From the NCBI GenBank assembly GCA_964558275.1, contig CAZLDH010000162.1, forward strand, positions 1-5,266: 5,266 nt of DNA. The letters are read 5' to 3'. The stretch is from FW021-bin31 sp964558275. GTDB lineage: Bacteria > Bacteroidota > Bacteroidia > Chitinophagales > Chitinophagaceae. A program made the translations under genes and the position numbers. Below, piece after piece: positions 1-5,266 of the stretch (position 1 is its first letter; each line of letters begins with the position of its first letter). Below the pieces are notes generated by a model, which saw only the letters and a list, made by a program, of their open reading frames with translations, did not search any database and was not told where the DNA came from.

Positions 1-259
1 GTACGCCGCCACTGTCAATATCCATTTGCGTTAAGGTATAAGTGAAGTTCAGTACAGAATCCGTACTTGGAGCTAATTCATGTATCATGCCGATATTACC
101 GCCAATTCTAGGATCGGTTACCTGAATATCGCTCAAAGTAACATTGCCCGTATTGCTTACCGTGATGCTATAGTTGATGTCTTCACCTACATTCGCTACA
201 CCATCTCCATTGGCATCATCGAAGTTGCCTGCTTTGATCATTTCCATGTCGCCGCTTTG
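1..259 (-). other. DUF11/DUF7507-type repeat 2 (C-terminal part outside window)
   Basis: Residues 1670-1755. It parallels repeat 1: MEMIKAGNFDDANGDGVANV opening, EDINYSISVSNTGNVTLSDI, VTDPRIGG, and YTLTQMDIDSGGV, which matches YTVTQADMDSGRI of repeat 1. The remaining 40 or so residues, from the NQATVT strand on, lie beyond position 1. The two repeats are not close at the DNA level. More copies probably follow, as this family usually occurs in series. Confidence 0.88.
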
Positions 260-3200
260 GCACAACTCTATCACCGTCTTGTCATTATCATTCACCCCTG
301 TACCGGAGGTATCCTTCACGGCATCTCCATTCGGAGCTACTCCTGTCACCGTCGCCTGATTCACAATCCGACCAGAATCCATATCTGCTTGAGTCACCGT
401 ATAAGTAGCGGTATAGTTCCAAGTTTCACTAGGATCCAATACATCATCATTGTTGTCATCTCCGCTATCAAAAGATACTGCAGATAATCCAGAGAGCTCA
501 TCTTCCACATTCACCGTGGACAACCCTACATCCCCCGGATTAGTCACCTCAAAAGTATAAGTAATATCATCTCCTACTTGAATGTTATAGCATCCGTTAT
601 TAGGCTGACTCAAATTATGCGACTTTACGATTGCAATTTTCGGATGTGCAGTATATTGAATCGTGACAATACCCTCATTACTGGTGAGACCGGCTTCTTC
701 CCTCATTATATAATGAATAGGTGTAGGATTTTCATAGAAAGAGCTATCCGGACTGAAAGTTACCTTTCCGGTATTATCGACTGACCAAACCCCTTCTCCG
801 GGTACAGTCACCTCTATACATCCTTCGCTGGCAGTTTGTGTACATTGACTTCCGGAAGGAAGACTTCCCAGGTTAACAAAATTTACCGTTTCAGGTTTCA
901 AAGTAGTACCGGATGCTGAAAGTGATTCACCAGCGCCATCTACGTCCGATCCGTGACCATTATCATCAAAGACATTCAGGGAAACAGCTGTAGCAGGGAT
1001 ATTCCCGGTAGATTCATCATCTTTCGCTATAGGTGCTTTAAAGAGACCGAAATCCCAACCACCACTATCTGTTGAATTAATAGACAACTGCATCGTATCT
1101 GAAGAAAGACCATAAGGATGCGCACTTCCAACTGCAAAGTAATCTGCCGGCGGAACAACCACTAAGAAATAGTTGCCGTCCGGTCGATTCGCAAAAGTAT
1201 AATTTCCATTATTATTCGTTTGTGTACTTTGTAATTCAGCTTCCTGATCGTCCAATAATTTAACAGTGACGCCTGCCATCGGAATCCCATCCGGAGTTCC
1301 TGCATCTTTGTCTTCAAATACCGTTCCTGAAATGCCATAAAGCGAAGTGAAATATAAGATTGCATTTCCCGGATTCGGGCTTTCTTTTCCTGCATTATCT
1401 ATGGTATAAAATTCGATATTTACCTGTGTTATACCTTGGTTCAAAGGCATAACATCTATAGCTACTGTGGGCTGACCATCCGCAGTAACAGCAAGTCTTA
1501 TGCCTTCAGCAGGCCAGCTGTTAGAATCATAAGTATTCCCATCAATAGTTATCTGATCCAAATCTGCAGGGAAGTCTTTGATGATCATACTATCCACCGT
1601 ACCATCTGCATCCCCGCTCTCATTATCATTGGTAAAGGCTTCAGCAGGAACTGGAATAGCCGTATTTCCCGGATTTGTGGCACTCATATGACCATTTCCT
1701 GCTACCGGAGCCTGCTCTATACCAAAATTAGCATTCGTAAGGTCTTCATCCTGAACTATTAACTCTAATTTCCCATCTACAGTTCCGTCCTCCCCTGCAC
1801 CTGTTCCATGATACTCGCCTGTGCTTACCCAAGCAGTGTCATTATTCACGGGAAGTGTAGATGCAGGACTAGCAGATCCTACAGCAGGCTGGTCTTTGGT
1901 CAGGATGAAAGTATAATCGTTATTTTCTAAACTAATAAACTGATAAGCACCATTTGCATCTACAGCTGTCGTTGCGACTACCGTATCCTGCGCTTTATCG
2001 ACGGCTACGACATTTAATCCCAAATCAACATGCAAACTATCGGCATCATCGATCTGTCCGTCTGTCAGACCGTTGTTATCATGAAACACGGCACCCGATA
2101 CCTTATAAACAGGGGTGAAATCTACACAGCGTTTTACACTGTATAAATGTACAGGTGGGAATACAGAAGCCCCAACTGCGCTGTGAAGCCCTACTGAAAT
2201 CCGGTCAAACTGCCCGTCAATCACAAAAGGTACTTCTACTATTTGATTATTGCTTAACAACTGCAATACATTTACCCCATTCACAATACCATCTTGCCAT
2301 CTCAGGGTATCTACCGGCACATCTCCCTTATAAGCAACAATTTGTAAATTACCCAAGAGATTTAAATCGATTCCACCCTGTTCGGTGGAGAATTTAATAT
2401 TGACCACCCGGTTTTGATCAGATACGGTAGTAAAGAAAATCCATTGTTTGGTGGTGTGTTCAATAGATAACGTTCCATTACTAATTTCCGAATAATGCTG
2501 TGTATTGCCATCAATCGCTCTTTCGGGATTAGTTACTCCTGATCCTGAAAGATCACTCACACTCAGACTCAGCCCTTCATATTCATAGGAAGTGGCAAAA
2601 GCGGGGATACATTCGTCCATGCTTTTTTCTGTACACATGCCATACACATGCATGGTATTAGGTTGCGCAGTTGCACCGACAAGACTAATAGAGTGATCCG
2701 TAATACGAACCGCATTGTACTCATCATCAGGAGTAATCGCAATATAATAACGACCTTGAGCATCCTGTACTACGCGAATATCATCATTCCCTCCCCCATT
2801 ATCTTTACTAGTGGCTTGATCCACCATCACAGAATTGATTACCTCTCCATTATTGTCATAGGTATTTCTCTTTACTTCCACCTCAAAATAATGATTGCCG
2901 AGAAGCAAGTTATTTAACAGGTTACCTGCAAAATTTCCTAAAGAGCCGCTTAACAAATCCTTTAGAATACCATCATCAAAATCAATCCGAATATAGGAAG
3001 TGGTTCCGGCATCCTGAGGTTGCTGATAGCCCATTTCAACAAAACCTTCATACTGACCAAGCCCTAATAATATACCGGATCCTGATTTTAGGGTAGAAAA
3101 ACTGTCAAAATCATCATCAAACAAATTCTGAACATCATCTGCATTGCTTGCAGCAATTAAATTGGTTGCACAAGTAGGATCATAATAAGGGGGATTAGTT

Positions 3201-5266
3201 GTGGATAAAGCACACTTTTTCCCAAAACGCTGTACATCATAGACCCTTAATGGCGGGGTAAGGCCTAACGAAGCCAGTGTCGCCATACCTATATCCACCC
3301 GATCAAATTCCCCTTGTGGTGCATAAGTCAGCGTTACAGAACCTCCGGTATTAAACAAGGCAAGTAAATCAATGTTATTAATTAATCCGTCCTGCAACGT
3401 ATAATCCTGTCCTACCTGTTGACCATTATTGTAAAATTTTATTTTATACGTTCCTAAAAGATCCAAGCTTAATGCAGAAGAAGGTTCTACCATCAGTCTA
3501 ATCCTTACAGAATCATCCGTTTCAGAAGGCTGACTGAAATAGATACTCTGATAAACATGAGCTGCTATTCCTGCTGTTCCTACACTGATTTCAGAATAGC
3601 TGGAAGAATTGTCATCAATTGCTTTATAAGGATCCTTCACTCCTGCATTATTCAAATCAGCCAAACTTAAATTAACACCTCCGCCCCGGTAAGAAGTAAA
3701 GTTTGGACCAAAACAGGGATCTTCTCCCATATCAAAACAGGCATCATACACATCCAGCGAAGCTTTTTTGCCGGTCGGAAGCACTGCAACTACATGATTG
3801 GTAATACGAATTCGATCATAATCCTGATTCGGCGCAATGGCCAAATAATATCGACCGATACTGTCTTGTACCAGATTGACAGTACCTCCACTAGTGCCTT
3901 CAAAAGCATCTGAGCTGCTTTCATCTAAAATCACATTAGCACCATCTTTTGCCTGCACCTGAATAAACTGATTTCCTAAAAGTAAATCATTTCCTAAATC
4001 TGAAACCAATTTACCGAGACTACCTCCCAATAAACGGTTAAGTACATCTTCATCATAGCCAATTCTTACATAAGTAGTCTTGTTGGCAGGAACATTTCCT
4101 AAATCCATTTCTATATAACCGGTAGTAGGTCCACTCACCAGCAAACTTCCTGCATCAGCATAAATAGTTGCAAAACTTTCATTATTATCATCTACCGCAT
4201 TTTGAGGAAAATCCACATTTTCAAAACCCAATAACACTTGTGAACAGGAAGGGTCTTCCAATGGGCCGGCTGTAGGTGAAGGATGATCTACTTCAGGGTT
4301 TTCACAGCCTGCATCTTCATCAAAGCGTTGAACATCATATATTTGCAAAGCACTCCCTAGAAGACCTACTCCCACAGGAGAGTTTAACCGAACTTCCATC
4401 CTGGTAAATGATTCTCCCGGAGCAAAAGTGACTATCACTGCAGAGCCACTGCCCAATAAATTTAAGACATCCGTATTATTTAACAGACTGCTCATTAAAG
4501 AACGCTCATATACTACATTGTCACTGTCATCATAAAAAAGCACTTCTGTAGCTCCCAATAAATCTGTATTAATGACTCCTCCCGATCCGAGAGATATTTT
4601 CATATTTACAGAAGTCTTCTCTGAAGAAGAGTTGGAAAAATAAAAATACTGTGAAAGTGATCCTGCAATATTTACATCTAATAAAGAAGGTTGTTTCAAA
4701 GTAGAATAACTATCTAGACTTGAATCAATTGCTCTATCAAGGTGTTGATCATCAATGGGTAAAACCTGTAAATCTATTCCACTTCCATCAAAAGAAGTAG
4801 CGAAAGGTTTTCCACAAGATCCACTATTATTATCAAAGTAAAAGGCATAATAAACATCTAATTGCTTTTCTGTTCCAAGTCCTATCAGAGAGCCTACTTC
4901 ATTAGAAATACGAATCCTGTCATAGTCTGAATCAGGCTTAATGGCCAAATAATAATCGCCTGATCCATTTCGTAAAAGCTTCACACGATTGGTTCCAAAA
5001 CCCTGAGTACTGGATCTTGAAAGTATAGAAGTTCCACCCATACGAGCATCTACAGTAATCTCTTGATTTCCTATCAATACATATCCTAATACATCTCCCA
5101 GAACCTCACCTAAAGATCCACCCAGCAGCGCTTTAAAAAGGCTATTATCTCCTTCCAAACGGACATAAGACCAAGTATTGGCAGGGCGTGTATTGGCAAA
5201 CTTTAATTCTATAACCCCTTTATATGAACCTAATCCAACTGCAAGACCCGGAGAAGCTAAAAGTCT
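1..5266 (-). CDS. Giant modular surface/secreted adhesin-like protein, internal fragment (both ends outside window)
   Basis: The frame read from 5266 downward stays open for about 1,755 codons to position 2, which cannot be chance in sequence of this composition. Domains in order, by residue of the fragment: three A+B beta-sandwich double modules (1-1047), SdrD_B-like (1053-1185), unassigned Ig-like (1186-1309), SdrD_B-like (1310-1412), CshA-type repeat (1413-1538), DUF11/DUF7507-type repeats (1540-1669 and 1670-1755, the latter cut off). The chain is acidic, rich in Asp, Asn, Gly, Ser and Thr, with only 14 cysteines and no transmembrane segment or catalytic motif that I can see. These families are extracellular stalk and adhesion modules, so a cell-surface or secreted binding role is likely. 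In Bacteroidota such proteins usually leave by type IX secretion, but neither a signal peptide nor a C-terminal sorting domain falls inside the window. Start, stop, operon context and regulation cannot be judged. Coding certainty is very high; function is inferred from architecture only. Confidence 0.96.
179..220 (-). other. Acidic loop near start of DUF7507-type repeat 2, possible calcium site
   Basis: Residues 1683-1696 read DDANGDGVANVGED. The D-x-N-x-D-G-x-x-x-x-x-E-D spacing resembles dockerin and thrombospondin type 3 calcium loops. It sits at the repeat's N-terminal edge, at the inter-domain junction, whereas repeat 1 has Pro/Asn there and its acidic loop in the middle. Metal binding is inferred. 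Confidence 0.5.
260..649 (-). other. DUF11/DUF7507-type repeat 1
   Basis: Residues 1540-1669. The pattern is typical of this extracellular repeat: PKIAIVKSH opening, VGDDITYTFEVTNPGDVGLS (compare G-D-x-I-x-Y-x-x-x-V-x-N-x-G), VNVEDELSG, the acidic loop GDDNNDDVLDPSETWNYTA, then YTVTQADMDSGRIVNQATVT and the terminal DNDKTVIEL. Length of about 130 residues is usual. Cys1559 and Cys1669 lie near the two ends of the domain. These repeats commonly form stalks in large surface proteins of Bacteroidota and other phyla. Confidence 0.9.
419..463 (-). other. Acidic loop of DUF7507-type repeat 1, possible calcium site
   Basis: Residues 1602-1616 read GDDNNDDVLDPSETW. This is the family's common G-D-x-N-x-D-x-x-L-D-x-x-E-T-W loop, with Asp and Asn at alternating positions as in EF-hand-like calcium loops. 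Metal binding is inferred from the spacing of the acidic residues. Confidence 0.55.
653..1030 (-). other. CshA-type fibril repeat domain
   Basis: Residues 1413-1538. It shows the ordered features of CshA-type repeats: an opening ATAVSLNVFDDNG followed by an Asp/Gly loop (GSDVDGAGES), TLKPETVNFVNLG (the L-x-P-x-T-V-x-(L/F) signature), EVTVPGEGVWSVDNTGKVTF (the V-P-G-E-G-x-(W/Y)-x-V-D signature), FSPDSSFYENPTPIHYIMRE (the F-x-P-x-x-x-F-x-x-x-P-x-P-I-x-Y signature), and the final strand GIVTIQYT. The family was first described from the streptococcal fibrillar adhesin CshA, where such repeats build the fibril. Cys1475 and Cys1483, seven residues apart, may form a local disulphide. Confidence 0.85.
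1031..1339 (-). other. SdrD_B/Cna_B-like domain 2
   Basis: Residues 1310-1412. A textbook pattern: YGISGTVFEDKDAGTPDG, the GVTVKLLDDQ strand, the QTNNNGNYTFANRPDGNYFL turn and strand, and the closing WDFGLFKAP. Length (about 100 residues) fits the family. It probably acts as a rigid spacer in an extracellular stalk. The intramolecular isopeptide Lys/Asn pair of Gram-positive Cna_B domains cannot be confirmed from sequence alone here. Confidence 0.88.
1340..1711 (-). other. Unassigned Ig-like domain between the SdrD_B-like domains
   Basis: Residues 1186-1309. It starts with APVAGNGHMSA, has AFTNDNESGDADGTVD at 1210-1224, then alternating hydrophobic strands (IRLAVTADGQPTVAIDVMP, TQVNIEFYTIDNAGKESP) and ends ILYFTSL. 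I do not recognise a named family with confidence. The start and the acidic NDN-SGDADG loop correspond to the start of the CshA-type domain at 653-1030, and both follow an SdrD_B-like domain, so it may be a diverged relative of that domain. A calcium-binding role for the acidic loop is possible. Confidence 0.6.
1712..2110 (-). other. SdrD_B/Cna_B-like domain 1
   Basis: Residues 1053-1185. The opening VYKVSGAVFHDNNGLTDG and the later VDANGAYQFISLENNDYTFI follow the usual SdrD_B/Cna_B pattern of a G-x-V-(F/W)-x-D-x-(N/D) opening and a D-x-N/G-G-x-Y-x-F turn before a Y-x-(F/V) strand. It ends with the DLTNANFGIEQ strand that normally closes such domains (N-x-D/N-F-G-I). These domains are rigid beta-sandwich stalks, some binding calcium through the Asp-rich opening loop. 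It is longer than its partner at 1031-1339 because of a Gly/Asp-rich insertion (EYHGTGAGEDGTVDG) before the last strand. Confidence 0.82.
2126..2611 (-). other. Domain 3B (beta-sandwich, discoidin-like), last copy of the array
   Basis: Residues 886-1047. It opens with CIPAFATSYEYEGLSLSV and has GSGVTNPERAIDGNTQHYSE at 908-927, the copy closest to the discoidin-type AIDGN signature. An IDLNLLGNLQIVAYKG segment, a VEVPFVIDGQFDRISVGL strand and the closing VHLYSVKRC follow. Cys1047 takes the place of Phe in the DVQRF ending of 1B and 2B and could pair within this domain. It ends the array; a short VDFTP linker leads into the first SdrD_B-like domain. Confidence 0.78.
2612..3214 (-). other. Domain 3A (beta-sandwich, discoidin-like) with cysteine-bounded linker
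   Basis: Residues 685-885. It begins with a linker bounded by Cys685 and Cys699 containing a TTNPPYYDP stretch. The Asp-rich motif LFDDDFDSFSTL is at 715-726, and the Leu/Gly-rich element at 767-792 (DLLSGSLGNF then NLLLGNH). A longer loop than in 1A and 2A (NTYDNNGEVINSVMVDQATS) precedes the conserved YYIAITPDDEYNAVRIT strand. It closes with MHVYGMC, and Cys878 and Cys886 repeat the CX7C spacing seen between 2A and 2B. Confidence 0.8.
3215..3715 (-). other. Domain 2B (beta-sandwich, discoidin-like)
   Basis: Residues 518-684. It opens with CFGPNFTSYRGGGVNLSL, then AGVKDPYKAIDDNSSSYSEI at 541-560, a layout close to the N-terminal part of discoidin-type domains. A central SLDLLGTYKIKFYNN segment, the strand VTLTYAPQGEFDRVDIGM and the closing LRVYDVQRF follow. 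The short, charged GKKC leads straight into 3A. No catalytic residues are recognisable; carbohydrate or protein binding is possible but not shown. Confidence 0.8.
3716..4306 (-). other. Domain 2A (beta-sandwich, discoidin-like) with cysteine-bounded linker
   Basis: Residues 321-517. The first part is a Pro/Glu-rich linker bounded by Cys321 and Cys341, which may form a disulphide loop between 1B and 2A. The domain proper has AVDDNNESFATI at 357-368, YVRIGYDED near 399-407, the Leu/Gly-rich element at 408-433 (RLLGGSLGKL then DLLLGNQ), and the closing YYLAIAPNQDYDRIRIT and LDVYDACF. Cys510 and Cys518 bound the junction to 2B with CX7C spacing. This is the most complete A-type copy and the best query for a family search. 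Confidence 0.8.
4307..4816 (-). other. Domain 1B (beta-sandwich, discoidin-like)
   Basis: Residues 151-320. It opens with CGKPFATSFDGSGIDLQV, followed by the Asp/Ser motif AIDSSLDSYSTL at 179-190. This resembles the AIDGN..TY signature near the start of F5/8-type C (discoidin, galactose-binding-like) domains. An INTDLLG element, a VIVTFAPGESFTRMEVRL strand and the closing LQIYDVQRF follow. The pattern matches 2B and 3B throughout. The discoidin assignment rests on motif resemblance only, and the aromatic Trp usually found after the AIDGN motif in true discoidin domains is absent. Confidence 0.75.
4817..5266 (-). other. Domain 1A (beta-sandwich, discoidin-like; N-terminal part outside window)
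   Basis: Residues 1-150 of the fragment. Compared with 2A, about 50 N-terminal residues, including the Asp-rich opening motif, lie beyond position 5266. The rest aligns well: PANTWSYVRL matches PANKTTYVRI of 2A, the Leu/Gly-rich element with LLGGSLG is at residues 43-68, and the end reads YYLAIKPDSDYDRIRIS followed by LDVYYAF. The position that is Cys in 2A and 3A is Phe142 here (codon at 4841-4843), so the CX7C pair of the A/B junction is incomplete. No enzyme motif is visible. A ligand-binding or spacer role is inferred. Confidence 0.8.

Larger units (their letters stand above)
2126..5266 (-). repeat. Tandem array of three A+B double modules (period about 367-368 residues)
   Basis: Equivalent cysteines at the start of the B halves fall at residues 151, 518 and 886, giving spacings of 367 and 368 residues (about 1.1 kb). 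Each unit has an A half ending in a motif like LDVYDACF and a B half ending in one like LRVYDVQRF. The halves also resemble each other: an Asp-rich opening motif (AVDDNNESFATI in 2A, AIDDNSSSYSEI in 2B, AIDGNTQHYSEI in 3B), a Leu-Leu-Gly element in the middle, and a closing strand of the form (Y/F)DR(I/V)xI before the VYD motif. The six halves are therefore probably one duplicated fold. Copies are diverged at the DNA level, so this is an old protein repeat and not a recent DNA duplication. Confidence 0.9.

Noticed and set aside
80..487. Plus-strand open frame of 135 codons, and the overlapping one at 174-359
   Set aside because: Both are antisense to the DUF7507-type repeats, which are clearly coded on the minus strand. 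The translations are rich in Ile, His, Tyr and Arg with no recognisable domain, as expected from the complement of Asp/Asn/Val/Thr codons.
578..784. Plus-strand open frame of 68 codons
   Set aside because: Antisense to the CshA-type repeat and DUF7507 junction; no family resemblance.
1162..1395. Minus-strand open frame of 77 codons in another frame
   Set aside because: Overlaps the SdrD_B-like domain 2 on the same strand in a different frame; the SdrD_B pattern is unmistakable in the main frame.
1436..1762. Plus-strand open frame of 108 codons
   Set aside because: Antisense to the Ig-like domain; composition is that of a shadow frame and no motif is seen.
2155..2397. Plus-strand open frame of 80 codons
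   Set aside because: Antisense to domain 3B; no homology that I recognise.
2569..2917. Two overlapping open frames, minus 2569-2763 and plus 2648-2917
   Set aside because: Both overlap domains 3A and 3B, which are continuous in the main minus-strand frame. The hydrophobic look of the minus-strand one arises from shifted reading of Asp/Ile/Arg codons.
2891..5140. Leu/Gly-rich stretches as transmembrane segments
   Set aside because: They are regularly spaced inside repeated extracellular-type modules and are broken by Gly, Ser, Asn, Asp and Lys, so membrane spanning is unlikely.
1..5266. Internal promoters, terminators, CRISPR-like or mobile-element repeats
   Set aside because: The region is wholly coding, the repeats are diverged protein repeats of about 1.1 kb period, and I saw no clear inverted repeats with T-runs, no short direct repeats with spacers and no transposase-like frame.

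Overview
The window lies entirely inside one very large protein-coding gene on the minus strand. Reading from position 5266 down to position 2 gives about 1,755 consecutive sense codons with no stop and no frame break. The gene enters from beyond position 5266 and leaves past position 1, so start codon, signal peptide, promoter, C-terminus and terminator are all outside. I see no other gene, RNA gene, mobile element or CRISPR array.

The protein is a modular, Asp/Asn/Gly/Ser/Thr-rich, all-beta-looking surface or secreted protein. In order from its N-terminal side it contains: (i) three tandem A+B double modules of about 367 residues each (5266-2126, the first truncated by the window edge), whose six halves all look like copies of one beta-sandwich, discoidin-like fold; (ii) a Cna_B/SdrD_B-like domain (2110-1712) followed by an unassigned Ig-like domain (1711-1340); (iii) a second SdrD_B-like domain (1339-1031) followed by a CshA-type fibril repeat (1030-653); (iv) one complete and one truncated DUF11/DUF7507-type repeat (649-260 and 259-1), each with an Asp/Asn-rich loop that could bind calcium.

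The style (SdrD_B, CshA and DUF7507 modules in a giant acidic protein, AT-leaning codons such as TTA, GGA and AAT) suggests a Bacteroidota bacterium, probably of the Cytophagales/Flavobacteriia type. There such proteins are usually exported by the type IX secretion system and end in a sorting domain. That is inference: the decisive C-terminal domain is off the window. The likely role is adhesion or cell-surface stalk/ligand binding; no enzyme motif is visible.

Points of most interest are the highly regular A+B repeat with its Leu/Gly-rich element, cysteines confined almost entirely to domain edges, a duplicated SdrD_B-plus-Ig unit, and a marked base-composition shift within the same reading frame (about 32% G+C near 4681-4860 against about 51% near 181-360).
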